64,000 bases of DNA from Marmoricola sp. URHB0036 (GCF_000426045.1 NZ_KE384490.1:662241-726240); one strand, 5' to 3'. Positions 46,022 through 57,274 are shown, counted from the stretch's first letter. Notes: generated by a model not told the origin, from the sequence alone. Numbers and translations: made by a program.

Positions 46022-46103
46022 GGCCGGGCGCCCGGCCGATTGTTCACTGGAGGGGCGAAATTTCACCCCTCCACTGGCAGTTTGGCCGGGCGCCCGGCCA
46101 AAC
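46022..46103. repeat. palindromic intergenic element, copy B (after hisF)
   Basis: Three palindromes are packed in 82 bp between convergent genes: a perfect 16-bp GGCCGGGCGCCCGGCC (46022-46037), a 26-bp palindrome with one mismatched pair (46048-46073, arms TGGAGGGGCGAAA), and a perfect 24-bp one (46080-46103, arms GTTTGGCCGGGC). It aligns with copy A at 10433-10485. It probably ends transcription from both sides. Confidence 0.75.
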
Positions 46104-46117
46104 CGCGACCCCGCTCG

Positions 46118-46942
46118 TCAGCCAGCCTCCGGCACCCAGCAGTACCCGTACCGCTGACCGGCGGCCCAGTCGGCTCTCGGGGGCCACTCGAAGGACCAGG
46201 TGTACTTGAGCGCACCGTTGGCGCGCTTGGCGGCGACGTCCTTGCAGGCGGAGTCGCCGGTGGCCGCGGCGTCCTTGGCCAGGTAGCGGGTCGAGGCCGG
46301 CAGGTCGACGACGTCGACGGCGCGCCACGAGTGCTTCTCCGAGCAGACCACGCGCTCGAAGGTCGCGGCGTCGGGGGCGGCCGTGCCGCAGGTGCCGAAG
46401 CGGTCCAGGGCGTCAGGGGCGTCGAGTGCTCCCTTCATCCTGCGCGGCAGCGTGATCAGCGCGTTCTCCTTGCGGATCCCGATGACGTCGCAGCGGTACC
46501 AGTCGGCGCCGGCGTCCGCCTGGTCCAGCGACGGGCCGAACCACACTGCCCCGAGGCGGCCGAGGCGCTGGGTGGTCTGGTCGCCGCCGACGTACGCCGG
46601 CAGGGCCTTGAGGCAGGTCTTTCCCAACCTGGCCTGGACGACGGGGGAGTCGACCGCCAGGAGGTGTCCGTCGAAGAGGGCGGACAGGGTGCCGACCTTG
46701 AACGTCTGGGTGGTGTGCGGCCTGCCGCACGGCACGGCGTCGCTCGAGTCGACCGGGAGGCCGGCCTTCTCGAAGCTGAGGTCGTGACAGCTGCCCGCGG
46801 CGGGTGGCTCGGGCGCCGGGGGTGCCGAGCTGGCCGAGGCGCCGCCGCTCGGCTTGTCGTCGCTGCCCGAGCTCCCCGAGGAGCAGCCGGCCAGCACGGT
46901 CAGCAGCACGACCACGATGGTGGTGCCCAGCCGCGTCGTCAT
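46118..46942 (-). CDS. lipoprotein with septum-formation domain (paralog 1)
   Basis: The 274-residue protein has a signal peptide ending in lipobox LAGC (C20), a Ser/Pro-rich linker, and two related halves with paired cysteines: GSCHDLSFE and PCGRPHTTQTF in the first, VVCSEKHSWRAVDVV and YGYCWVPEAG in the second. This is the pattern of actinobacterial 'septum formation' proteins. The true role is unclear. It lies four bases after the related gene. Confidence 0.8.
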   Translation of the reverse strand: MTTRLGTTIVVVLLTVLAGCSSGSSGSDDKPSGGASASSAPPAPEPPAAGSCHDLSFEKAGLPVDSSDAVPCGRPHTTQTFKVGTLSALFDGHLLAVDSPVVQARLGKTCLKALPAYVGGDQTTQRLGRLGAVWFGPSLDQADAGADWYRCDVIGIRKENALITLPRRMKGALDAPDALDRFGTCGTAAPDAATFERVVCSEKHSWRAVDVVDLPASTRYLAKDAAATGDSACKDVAAKRANGALKYTWSFEWPPRADWAAGQRYGYCWVPEAG

Positions 46943-46946
46943 CGCC

Positions 46947-47744
46947 TCACCGGTCCGTCTTCGCCCAGCAGACCGTCAGTCGGTTGCCGGCCTTCCACTC
47001 CGCCTCGTGGAACCACGTGTAGCCGAACTCGTAGCCCACGGGGTAGTTCATCCACGCTCCCACGGAGTCCGAGCAGTAGTCACGCGACTTCACCTGCACC
47101 AGCCGGTCACCGGGATAGGGGTCGGCCGGCTGCCCGAGCTTGATGGAGGAGACCGCCCGCCAGTTGTGCTTCTCGGTGCAGGGCACCTTCTTCGAGTCCT
47201 GCACGGTCGTCCCGTCGGCACAGGTGAGCCACTCCTCGGGTGGCTTGGCGCGGAAGAGCCCCTTGCCGGTCGGTGGCAGCTCGGCGTACGACGTCGCGTC
47301 GGCCCGGCCACCGACGAGGTCGCAGCGATACCACCGCGCGCCCTTGTCCCAGCCTCGCTCCGACGGCCGGAACCAGGCCCAGCTCAGCTGCACCCGCAGC
47401 GCCAGGCTGGCATCGACGCTGAGGAACTTCTCGAACGCCCGCTCGCACACCGGGAAGATCCACTTGCCGTGCGCGGCCGAGCCGTAGTCCTTGCCGGTCG
47501 ACGCCGGCAGCTCGCCGATGGCGAAGGTCTCGGCGGTGTGCGGCTTGCTGCACGAGACCGGCTCAGCGGTGTTGCTCTTCGCGTCGGTGTCCTTCGGGGC
47601 CAGCACGTAGCACGCGCCCAGCTTCGGCGGCGAGGTCTTGTCGGCTGCCGTCTGCTTCTGCAGGGGCGCCGAGCACGCGGTCACGAGCACGAGCAGAGCC
47701 GCCACCCCCGCGAGGACCGAGGGAGTAAGACGGAGCACCTGCAC
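46947..47744 (-). CDS. lipoprotein with septum-formation domain (paralog 2)
   Basis: The 265-residue protein has a signal peptide with lipobox VTAC (C24) and the same two-half layout as its neighbour: GACYVLAP, VSCSKPHTAETFAIGELP, then PCTEKHNWRAVSSIKL and LTVCWAKTDR. GTG 47744 is chosen because GAGGAGA lies directly upstream; the open frame further upstream has no signal peptide. The pair probably arose by tandem duplication and is co-transcribed. Confidence 0.8.
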   Translation of the reverse strand: MQVLRLTPSVLAGVAALLVLVTACSAPLQKQTAADKTSPPKLGACYVLAPKDTDAKSNTAEPVSCSKPHTAETFAIGELPASTGKDYGSAAHGKWIFPVCERAFEKFLSVDASLALRVQLSWAWFRPSERGWDKGARWYRCDLVGGRADATSYAELPPTGKGLFRAKPPEEWLTCADGTTVQDSKKVPCTEKHNWRAVSSIKLGQPADPYPGDRLVQVKSRDYCSDSVGAWMNYPVGYEFGYTWFHEAEWKAGNRLTVCWAKTDR

Positions 47745-47773
47745 GTTCTCCTCGGTCGGGTGAGGGCACGGCG

Positions 47774-48298
47774 TCAGCCGGCGAGCAACGCGGCGATCGT
47801 ACCGCCGAGCTCGTACGCCGAGTCGGTATCCGCGCCGGTCACGTCGCCCATCACCTCGAGCACGTCGTACCCCTGCTTCCAGCCCAGCGCCCCGGTGATC
47901 GACAGCACCGAACGAACCGCTCCGGTGGTGTCGTAGCGACCGTGCACGTAGAGCCCGAACGGCCGTCGCGCCGTCGCCAATCCGGACGATGCACCGCTCT
48001 CCGACCCGGAAGCAGAGCCGTCGTCGGACAACGCACCGCCGACCTGGAGGAAGGTCGAGTCGAAGACGTGCTTGAGCGCACCACTCATGTAGCCGAGGTT
48101 CGCGGTGGTGCCCACGACGTAGCCGTCGGCCGCGAGCAGGTCCTCGTGGTCGGCCTCGCCGCGAGCGAACGCGAGCGCCTCCAGCACCCTCACCTCGACC
48201 CCCTCGATGGCGTCGTCGTGGGCTCCGGCGACTACCGCGTCGGTCAGGGACCGCAGCGACCTCGTGGGCGAGTGGTGGACGACCAGCAGGCGCGACAT
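47774..48298 (-). CDS. flavodoxin-like NAD(P)H:FMN reductase-type protein
   Basis: The 174-residue protein begins MSRLLVVHHSPTRSLRSLTDAV, the FMN phosphate loop of flavodoxin-like proteins, followed by ADGYVVGTTANLGYMSGALKHVFDSTF and GLYVHGRYDTTGAVRSV. Ser/Gly-rich residues near 105-118 may be a surface insert. CATCAT lies about six bases before the ATG. The substrate is unknown. Confidence 0.8.
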   Translation of the reverse strand: MSRLLVVHHSPTRSLRSLTDAVVAGAHDDAIEGVEVRVLEALAFARGEADHEDLLAADGYVVGTTANLGYMSGALKHVFDSTFLQVGGALSDDGSASGSESGASSGLATARRPFGLYVHGRYDTTGAVRSVLSITGALGWKQGYDVLEVMGDVTGADTDSAYELGGTIAALLAG

Positions 48299-48445
48299 GT
48301 GCCGATGATGCCAAAACGTGGAACGCGCATGAGCGGACAAATACACCGAGGTGGAGCGAATTCCCCCTCGCTTTCCCGACATCCGGGGTCATGTGTCCCA
48401 GACCACCACCCCCTCCACGAGAACTTCGGGGCACACTGGGCGGTC

Positions 48446-49891
48446 ATGGACCTGATGAACACCCCCACCGGGTCCGCCGATCCTGTTGCGGAAGTGCGAC
48501 GGCTCCGGCGCGAGCTGCGCCGTGAGCGAGCTCGCCGGCGGGCGGCGGAGTCGGTCGAGGCTCGCGCCGGCGCGGAGCTCTACGACTCGGTGCGCGAGAT
48601 GCGCACCGTCCAGGCCGACCTCCTCGACCACCCCGACCAGCCCGCGGTCGTCCACGAGCTCCACCAGGCCCTCACCGAGGACCTCGCCTCGGGTCAGCTG
48701 GTCAACCGCGCGGCCGAGTCAGTCGGTCGGGCGATCGGTGCCGACCGGTGCGAGGTGCTACCGGTCGACGCCCGCCGCTACTCCTCGGTGCAGGGCACCT
48801 GGAGCGGGTCCGCCGAGGTGGCCCGGCTGCCCCGCGCCAGCTCGTTCGTCGACCTGCCGGAACCACTGACGGCGCTGCTGATCGAGGCCGCGCAGCGGCA
48901 GGAGCCGCTGCAGATCGACCATGTCGACGACGACCCGCGGCTCGGGCACGAGGCGGCGGCGGAGATCGTCGAGGCCATGGGCGTCCGGTCGATGGCCGCC
49001 GTCCCGGTCGCGATGGGCGAGGAGGTCGTCGGCTGGGTGATCGTGCAGTCGGTGGTCCCGCGTCGCTGGGAGCCCCGCGAGCTCGCGGTCTGCTCAGGCC
49101 TGTCCCACGACCTGGTGTCGTCGCTGATGCAGGTCCGCGCGTTCGAGCAGCAGCGGGAGTCGATGCAACGCCTCCGCGAGCTCGACCGCGCGAAGGACTC
49201 GTTCATCTCGACGGTGTCGCACGAGCTGCGGACGCCGCTGACGAGCATCGTCGGCTATCTCGAGGTGATGAACGAGGGCACGCTGGGCGAGCTGCCGCGG
49301 GGCGTCTCGGTCGGTCTGTCGGTGATCGAGCGCAACGCCGTACGCCTGCGCGACCTGGTCGAGGACCTGCTCATCCTCTCGTCGTACGACGCCGAGGTGG
49401 TTCGGCTCGACCGGCAGCCGGTGAACCTGGCCGGTCTCGCCCGCGAGTGTCGCGACGCCTACCTGCCGCTCGCGGTCGACAAGCGTGTCGAGCTGCGGCT
49501 GCTCGCCGAGCCGCGCCTGCCCCGGGTGCTGGCCGACCGTGCCCATCTCGACCGGGTGGTGCAGAACCTGCTCGGCAACGCGGTGAAGTTCAGCCGCTCC
49601 GGAGGTCGCGTCACGATGCGCCTCGCGGCCGACGCCGACCACGTGGTGCTCAGCGTCACCGACACCGGCATCGGCATCCCCGCCGAGGAGCAGGACCAGG
49701 TGTTCGCGCGCTTCTTCCGCTCCTCGCTCTCCATGGCCGGGGAGATCCAGGGCGCCGGCCTCGGACTCGCGCTCGTGCAGACCGTCGTCGAGTGGCACGA
49801 GGGGACGGTGGAGATGGAGTCGATCGAGGACGAGGGGACCACGGTCACGGTCCGACTGCCGACGGCCGCTGCTACGCTGGCGACCTCATGA
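48446..49891 (+). CDS. sensor histidine kinase with GAF domain
   Basis: The 481-residue protein has an Arg/Glu-rich coiled start, a GAF domain (about 85-225), the HisKA box DSFISTVSHELRTPLTSIVGYLE (about 250-275) with the phospho-acceptor His, and an HATPase with NLLGNAVKFSRSGG, DTGIGIP and GAGLGLALV. It has no membrane segment, so it should sense a soluble signal. No response regulator gene is adjacent. Its stop overlaps the leucine leader peptide ATG. CACACT lies eight bases before its ATG. Confidence 0.88.
   Translation: MDLMNTPTGSADPVAEVRRLRRELRRERARRRAAESVEARAGAELYDSVREMRTVQADLLDHPDQPAVVHELHQALTEDLASGQLVNRAAESVGRAIGADRCEVLPVDARRYSSVQGTWSGSAEVARLPRASSFVDLPEPLTALLIEAAQRQEPLQIDHVDDDPRLGHEAAAEIVEAMGVRSMAAVPVAMGEEVVGWVIVQSVVPRRWEPRELAVCSGLSHDLVSSLMQVRAFEQQRESMQRLRELDRAKDSFISTVSHELRTPLTSIVGYLEVMNEGTLGELPRGVSVGLSVIERNAVRLRDLVEDLLILSSYDAEVVRLDRQPVNLAGLARECRDAYLPLAVDKRVELRLLAEPRLPRVLADRAHLDRVVQNLLGNAVKFSRSGGRVTMRLAADADHVVLSVTDTGIGIPAEEQDQVFARFFRSSLSMAGEIQGAGLGLALVQTVVEWHEGTVEMESIEDEGTTVTVRLPTAAATLATS
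49873..49878 (+). promoter_or_regulatory. probable -10 box for the leuA leader transcript
   Basis: TACGCT lies inside the end of the kinase gene, with nine bases before the leader-peptide ATG. It would let leuA be expressed apart from the kinase. No clear -35 box is seen. Confidence 0.4.
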
Positions 49892-49910
49892 AGCTCTGCA
49901 GCCTCCTCCT

Positions 49911-51747
<1,837 letters not shown>

Positions 51748-51750
51748 CGC

Positions 51751-51765
51751 CCCGAGATCCTCGGG
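51751..51765 (+). terminator. terminator after leuA
   Basis: CCCGAG, a three-base loop ATC, and CTCGGG form a tight hairpin four bases after the stop, followed by CCCTTTCC. Confidence 0.6.
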
Positions 51766-51846
51766 CCCTTTCCTCGCGCGGACCCAACCGATCGGCCTGC
51801 TCGGCGCATCTACGGTGTGTCCAGACCAACACCTGCGGGGGGTCAC

Positions 51847-52368
51847 GTGCGCCGAGCCGACGAGACGGCCTACACGGAGTTCTACGCCTCCGTGTGGTCG
51901 TCGCTGTTCCGGACGACGTACGCGATCAGCGGAGACGCCGGGCAGGCCGAGGACGCCGTGCAGTCGGCACTGGCGAAGGCCTACGCGTCGTGGGCCCGGG
52001 TGCGGGACAGCCGGCAGCCCGAGGCCTACGTCCGCAAGATGGCGGTCAACGAGCTGCTCGGCGTCCGCAGGCGGAGCTGGTGGCGACTGGAGCGACCGGG
52101 TCACGTGCCGGAGAGCCGTGCTGCGGAGTCGGCGGCCCACGAGGTCGTGGAGCGCGACGAGCTGTGGCGGGCCCTGCTGTCGCTGGCGCCACGCCAGCGC
52201 GCCGTGCTGGTGCTGCGCTACTACGAGGACCTGAGCGAGCAGCAGATCGCCGAGGCGCTCGGCTGCAGCCGCGGAACGGTGAAGTCACAAGCGTCCGCTG
52301 CGCTGGACACCCTCCGACAGCGGTACGCCGCAGCCGCGGAACTGGCCGCAGAAAGGGATCGCAGATGA
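51847..52368 (+). CDS. ECF sigma factor, SigE-type subfamily
   Basis: The 173-residue protein has region 2 (about 5-70: YTEFYASVWSSLFRTTYAISGDAGQAEDAVQ) and region 4 (about 110-160: LAPRQRAVLVLRYYEDLSEQQIAEALGCSRGTVKS). It belongs to the actinobacterial small SigE-like group. GTG 51847 follows GGGGGGT; the alternative GTG 51817 overlaps a likely -10 box TACGGT (51811-51816) and is rejected. It is coupled by ATGA to the propeller gene, which may control it. Confidence 0.88.
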   Translation: MRRADETAYTEFYASVWSSLFRTTYAISGDAGQAEDAVQSALAKAYASWARVRDSRQPEAYVRKMAVNELLGVRRRSWWRLERPGHVPESRAAESAAHEVVERDELWRALLSLAPRQRAVLVLRYYEDLSEQQIAEALGCSRGTVKSQASAALDTLRQRYAAAAELAAERDRR

Positions 52369-53480
52369 GCCTCCAGGAGCAGCTGACCCGCACGATCTCC
52401 GCACACGCGCAGGCTGCGGACGAGCCGGCTCACGACCTTGCTGCGGCCGTACGCCGTGGGCGTGGCCTGCGGAGGCGCAGGCGGAGCGCCGTCGTCGCTG
52501 CCGCGGGGCTGACGAGCATGGTGGTGCTCGGCGCGGCGGCCGTGGCCCTCAACCAGTCCTCGCAGCCGGTCGGCCCGGGGTCGGAGACCTACGTCCCGGT
52601 CGGGCAGCTGGACTACTCGGCGGGGCTGCGGGCCTTCGCGAGCCCGGACGAGAACGGCCGCCTGTGGCTCGGCGGGAGGTCGTTCGCCAAGCGGGACATG
52701 GGCTACCTCGACACCGACGCGACCGCCACGCCGTACGGCATGGTGTTCTTCGACCACGAGAGCCGCGCCCGCCTCCTCACGCAGGAGGGCACCTTCCAGA
52801 CGCTGGCACCCACCCCGCCCCGACACGGTGGTCTGCGACTCTCGGCCAAGGCCGACGCGCGGCTTCCGCTGGTGGCCTTCACGCAGCCGAGCGCAGCCGG
52901 GGTCGCGGTGGTGCTCTACGACCTGCGGAGCGGCCACGCCGTCGACACCCTGCCCGTGCCGTGCAGCGGGACGGGCTGCAAGGACGTCCGCGTCGACGGT
53001 CTCGACCGTGGCCTGGTGTTCGTCCGTACTCCTGGTGGGACCTTCGTCTGGGACCAGAAGGCAGCCGGCGAGCGGGCGTGGTCGATGCTCGGCACGGGCG
53101 CGTTCCGGGTGGCCGACGTGCGCAACGGCCGGGTCCTCTGGTCCGGCTCCGCGCCGTCACCGTCCCCGGACAGCCCGGTCGCGCGCTGGCACTTCGCCCA
53201 CGGTCAGATCGACGCCGAGCTCTCCTTCGACGGACGTCATGTCCTGTACTGGTCATCGAAGCTCAAGCCGGTGGACAAGGCGGGGCAAGCGATCCGGCTG
53301 AAGGTCAAGGACGCGGCCTGGTTCACCTTCGACACCGACGGGTCCGTGCTCGCGGCCACCACGGGTTCGGACCAGGAGAGCACGGTCTACGACTGCCAGA
53401 TCCCGTCAGGTGCCTGTGAGCGAATCGGCTCGGTGAGCACGGAGAGTGGCGACCCGATGTTCATCGGCAACGACATGTGA
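52365..53480 (+). CDS. membrane-anchored propeller-like protein paired with the sigma factor
   Basis: The 371-residue protein has a cytoplasmic start of about 40 residues with a basic stretch RRGRGLRRRRR, a membrane helix at about 42-62, and a large extracytoplasmic part with repeated strands like a WD40/TolB propeller (RLWLGGRSF, VVLYDLRSGHAVDTLPV, GTFVWDQKA). The N-terminal part lacks the zinc-binding ZAS motif. It might be an anti-sigma factor or a stress sensor; this is inferred from the overlap with the sigma gene. Confidence 0.7.
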   Translation: MSLQEQLTRTISAHAQAADEPAHDLAAAVRRGRGLRRRRRSAVVAAAGLTSMVVLGAAAVALNQSSQPVGPGSETYVPVGQLDYSAGLRAFASPDENGRLWLGGRSFAKRDMGYLDTDATATPYGMVFFDHESRARLLTQEGTFQTLAPTPPRHGGLRLSAKADARLPLVAFTQPSAAGVAVVLYDLRSGHAVDTLPVPCSGTGCKDVRVDGLDRGLVFVRTPGGTFVWDQKAAGERAWSMLGTGAFRVADVRNGRVLWSGSAPSPSPDSPVARWHFAHGQIDAELSFDGRHVLYWSSKLKPVDKAGQAIRLKVKDAAWFTFDTDGSVLAATTGSDQESTVYDCQIPSGACERIGSVSTESGDPMFIGNDM

Positions 53481-56351
53481 TCAGCCGCGGCTGACGCGGT
53501 CGCTGTCGTTCTCGGTACGACGGGACGACGCTCGGCTGAGCGGAAGGGTGATCGTGAACGTGGTGCCCTCGTCGGGTGCGGAGCGTACGTCGATGTGGCC
53601 CTCGTGGCTCTCCACGATGGCCTTCACGATCGCCAGGCCGAGCCCGGAGCCCTGGATGGCGTGCCGCTGCACCACCGCGGTGCGGAAGAAGCGACCGAAG
53701 ACGGCCTCGAGGTCGGACTCGGCGATGCCCAGGCCGGTGTCGGTCACGTTCAGCACAGCGGAGCGGTGTGCCGAGTCGGCCTCGAGGCTCACCAGGATGC
53801 TGCCGCCGTCGAGGGTGAACTTCACGGCGTTGCTGAGCAGGTTGGTGACCGCTCGCTCGAGATGGGTCGCGTCGCCGTTGACCATCACAGGGTCCGCCGG
53901 CATCGCGTAGCTGACCTCGAGCTGCCGGGTGGACAGCATCGCGGCGATGGCGTGCTCGCTCTCCCGCACCACGACGCGCAGGTCGATCTGGCTGTCGAGG
54001 TCCTGCCACGAGTCGTGGTCGAAGGTGGCCAGCACCAAGAGGTCGTCGGCGAGGGCCAGCAGCCGGTCGCCGTTGCGGGAGATCACGTTGACCATCCGCT
54101 GCTGCTCGGGGAGCAGCTCGCCCAGCACACCCTCCCCGAGCATCTCCGCGCTGCCGATGATGCTGCTCATCGGCGTACGCAGCTCGTGGCTGACCGTGGA
54201 CACGAAGTCGTCCTTGGCCCGGTCGAGGTCCTTGAGCCGAGCCACCACCTCGCGCTCGCGGCGCAGTGCCTTGACCAGGATCTCCTGGCTGCGCCGGGTG
54301 TCGGTGATGTCGGTGGCCACGAACAGGTAGCCGATGACGTGCCCGAAGGTGTCGGTGACCGGGTTGGTCGTCATGGACACCTTGATCGGCGCCCGTCCCG
54401 ACGGCAGCCAGGTCCAGTCGCGCGTCTCCGGCGTGAGCTCGTCGGCGGCGTGCTCGACGATCCCGTCGAAGGCCGCCTCGCCACCGTCGTGCGAGTAGCG
54501 CTCGAGGTCCTCGGGGGCGATGAACTCGACCAGGTCACGACCGGTCGCCGCCTCGGCTGCCACTCCGAGCATGTGCTCGGCCCCGGTGTTGAACAGCGTG
54601 ATCCGGCCCAGGAGGTCGGTGCCGACGAAGGCGATCGTGCGAGCCGACCGGAGCAAGTGCTCGACCATGCCGGCGTGCTCGCGGGCAGCGGTGACGTCGG
54701 TGGCCGAGATGACATAGCTGGTCGGCGAGTCCGGGTGGGCCTGGTAGACGTCGGCCGAGAACACGACCAGCCGCCGGCCGTCGTCCTTGGTGCGGAGCTG
54801 TGCCTCGCCCTCGCGGGGCAGCTGCCGGGGATCGCCGAAGATCTGGGAGGCCTCCTCGCGCTGGTCCTCGGTGATGAGCTTCTCCCAGAAGGGGCGTCCG
54901 ACCAGCTCGTCCTCGGTGAAGCCGGTCAGTGCGGTGAGCGCCGGGTTGGCCACGATGATGGTTCCCTCGACGTCGGTGACCACGATCATGCTGCTGGCGG
55001 TGTCGATCACCGACCGGGTGTAGTCGCGCTCGGCCTGGAGCCGTTCCTGGAGCTCGAGGGGCTCGGTGACGTCGACCATGTGCAGCGAGAACGACGCGCG
55101 CTCCTCGTCGCTCTCGAGCAGCGAGAGGGTCGTCTCCAACCTCGTGCGTGGCTGCCCGACCACCCCGACCGGACCGGTCCAGCCGATCACCTCACCGGCC
55201 CCCATCGCGGCCACGGCGTCGACGAGGTCGGAGGACTCGAGCAGGGCGGCGACGGGTCGACCGACCAGCTCCTCCACGGGCCGGTGCAGCAGGACGGCCG
55301 TGGCCTGGTTGCAGTCCTCGAACCTGGCCTCGAACCTGGCCTCCAGCCTGGCCCCGTCCTGCTCGAGGACGAGCAGCGCGATCGGGATGCGCGACTCGGT
55401 GAAGTTGCGCCGGAAGATCCGCTCGCTGGTGACCAGGCGCGCCACCGCACGCTCCCGCTGCTCCATGGCGATCGCGAGCGGCAGGCCGATGAGTACGACG
55501 CAGATGATGTAGAGCTGCGCGTAGCGGGTGCTGCTGGCCGCGGCGGAGGTGTTGACGATGTCGGCGAACGGGCCGCCGCCGAGCTGGGTGAGCAGTGAGA
55601 TGGCGACCGCGAAGATGATCTGCTCGATCACCACCACCCAGGGGCTGAACCGCACGGCCGCCCAGACGAGGACAGGCAGGGGCGCGAAGCCGAGGGTCAG
55701 GTGCCCGGGCGCCAGGGTGAGCAGGGTGGCCGTGGCCAGGGTCAGGAACTGCGCGACGAGCTCGACGCGGCGCACCGTCCAGGCTTGGTGCCAGGACCGG
55801 TGGCTGAGCAGGGCCAGGGGCGCGAGCAGCATCACCGAGGCGCCGTGGGAGGGCACCACCAGGCCCAGCGTCGTGCGGAAGGAGGAGTCGTCGATCATCG
55901 CGGCGTACGCCAGTGAGACGAGCAGCCCGCCCACGACGGCACCGACGGTGGCGATCGCGAACAGTCGCCAGACGTCGTTGACGTCGCGCAGGCGACCCGC
56001 GAGGAACCGCATCACGAGCCACCCGACGAGTGCGACCTCCACCGAGTCGCCCAGGCCCAGCAACAGGGAGACGCCGACGTCCCGCCCGGCCGTGAAGTTC
56101 GCCAGCGCGAAGGCGGCGGTCAGGGCGGCCAGCGTCACCGGCCACCGCGGCCGGGGCGCCACGAGCAGCGCGATGACTCCGACTCCGACGGCCGGGAACC
56201 ACGCCGCCGTGGCGCCGGAGTGGCGCCCCACGAGCAGGGCGGCCGCACCGGCGAGGTAGGCGAGGAGGACGAGGCAGGGTACGAGCGCAGGTCGCACCGA
56301 CGCGCTCGTGTCCCGTTCCACGGCACGATTCTCGCCCACCGGCGGGACCAA
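53481..56351 (-). CDS. MASE1-PAS-PAS-PAS hybrid sensor histidine kinase
   Basis: The 956-residue protein has eight or more membrane segments (about 18-300) resembling MASE1. Three PAS-like domains follow (about 310-430, 445-560 and 575-690), then the HisKA box DDFVSTVSHELRTPMSSIIGSAEML and an HATPase with NLLSNAVKFTLDGG, DTGLGIAESD and GSGLGLAIVKAI. No receiver domain is attached. GTG 56321 is an alternative start ten codons in. Its stop directly abuts the convergent propeller gene. No regulator is nearby. Confidence 0.88.
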   Translation of the reverse strand: MVPPVGENRAVERDTSASVRPALVPCLVLLAYLAGAAALLVGRHSGATAAWFPAVGVGVIALLVAPRPRWPVTLAALTAAFALANFTAGRDVGVSLLLGLGDSVEVALVGWLVMRFLAGRLRDVNDVWRLFAIATVGAVVGGLLVSLAYAAMIDDSSFRTTLGLVVPSHGASVMLLAPLALLSHRSWHQAWTVRRVELVAQFLTLATATLLTLAPGHLTLGFAPLPVLVWAAVRFSPWVVVIEQIIFAVAISLLTQLGGGPFADIVNTSAAASSTRYAQLYIICVVLIGLPLAIAMEQRERAVARLVTSERIFRRNFTESRIPIALLVLEQDGARLEARFEARFEDCNQATAVLLHRPVEELVGRPVAALLESSDLVDAVAAMGAGEVIGWTGPVGVVGQPRTRLETTLSLLESDEERASFSLHMVDVTEPLELQERLQAERDYTRSVIDTASSMIVVTDVEGTIIVANPALTALTGFTEDELVGRPFWEKLITEDQREEASQIFGDPRQLPREGEAQLRTKDDGRRLVVFSADVYQAHPDSPTSYVISATDVTAAREHAGMVEHLLRSARTIAFVGTDLLGRITLFNTGAEHMLGVAAEAATGRDLVEFIAPEDLERYSHDGGEAAFDGIVEHAADELTPETRDWTWLPSGRAPIKVSMTTNPVTDTFGHVIGYLFVATDITDTRRSQEILVKALRREREVVARLKDLDRAKDDFVSTVSHELRTPMSSIIGSAEMLGEGVLGELLPEQQRMVNVISRNGDRLLALADDLLVLATFDHDSWQDLDSQIDLRVVVRESEHAIAAMLSTRQLEVSYAMPADPVMVNGDATHLERAVTNLLSNAVKFTLDGGSILVSLEADSAHRSAVLNVTDTGLGIAESDLEAVFGRFFRTAVVQRHAIQGSGLGLAIVKAIVESHEGHIDVRSAPDEGTTFTITLPLSRASSRRTENDSDRVSRG

Positions 56352-56425
56352 CGCCCGCAGATTGGCCGGGACCGCGTCGCGGACTGGACCACTGGTGGGA
56401 CCCGTTGCATGCCAAGGTGTGCCCC

Positions 56426-57274
56426 ATGACCCTCGTCTCCGAGCGGATCGGGCAGCTCTTCCACGACGGCCACCGGCTGGAGTTCACCGAGTACGGCGGT
56501 GGCGGCCGCTGGGTGGTCCTCCTCCACGGCCAGCTGATGCCGCGCCGCATGCACCAGCCACTGGCGCGCCACCTGGCGGCCGCCGGCTTCCACGTCGTGA
56601 CCCTCGACCTGCTCGGTCACGGCCGCTCGGATCGTCCCGACGACCCGCTGCTGTACTCCATGACGGCCTTCGGGGAACAGGTCATCGCCCTCCTCGACGA
56701 GCTCGGTGCGGAGCAGGCGGTGGTCGGCGGCACCTCCCTGGGCGCCAACGTGGCGCTCGAGGTCGCGGCCCTGGCGCCGGGGCGGGTCCGCGGGCTGATC
56801 GCGGAGATGCCGGTCCTCGACAACGCTCTCGAGGCGGGGATCCTCGCCTTCGCGCCGCTGCTGTTCCTCTCGCGGTTCCTGCCGCTCTCGATCATCGGCC
56901 TCCGCGTGGTCACCCGGGCGGTGCCGCGGGGCGTCGTACCGTTCTGGACCGGGATCGCCCTGGACACCCTCGACCAGCGCCCCGGCCCGATGGCGGCCGC
57001 CATCCATGGCATCTTCTTCGGCCGGATCGCGCCGTCCTCGAGACTGCGACGGCGGATCGAGGCACCGGCCCTCGTGGTGGGTCACCCTCGTGACCCGATC
57101 CACCCGGCGGCCGACGCGGCGATGCTCGCGGAGGAGCTGCCCGACAGCACCTTCGTGGAGGCGCACGGGATCCTCGAGTGGCGGCTGCGGCCGGCACGTC
57201 TCAACGCACTGACCACCGACTTCGTCACCCGCTGCTTCGAGACCGACGCCGCGGCGACGTGGGCACCCGGCTGA
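56426..57274 (+). CDS. alpha/beta-hydrolase
   Basis: The 282-residue protein has the fold's early motif VVLLHGQLMPRRMH (oxyanion region), DLLGHGRSDRPDD, the nucleophile elbow GGTSLGANVALE with Ser, and a late VVGHPRDPIHPAADA for the acid. The histidine near HGILEWR is less typical. The substrate is unknown. ATG 56426 is used; a longer TTG frame exists. CAAGGT lies seven bases before this ATG. Confidence 0.85.
   Translation: MTLVSERIGQLFHDGHRLEFTEYGGGGRWVVLLHGQLMPRRMHQPLARHLAAAGFHVVTLDLLGHGRSDRPDDPLLYSMTAFGEQVIALLDELGAEQAVVGGTSLGANVALEVAALAPGRVRGLIAEMPVLDNALEAGILAFAPLLFLSRFLPLSIIGLRVVTRAVPRGVVPFWTGIALDTLDQRPGPMAAAIHGIFFGRIAPSSRLRRRIEAPALVVGHPRDPIHPAADAAMLAEELPDSTFVEAHGILEWRLRPARLNALTTDFVTRCFETDAAATWAPG

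Noticed and set aside
51817..52368. GTG 51817 as start of the sigma factor
   Set aside because: It overlaps a good -10 box; GTG 51847 has a strong ribosome site.
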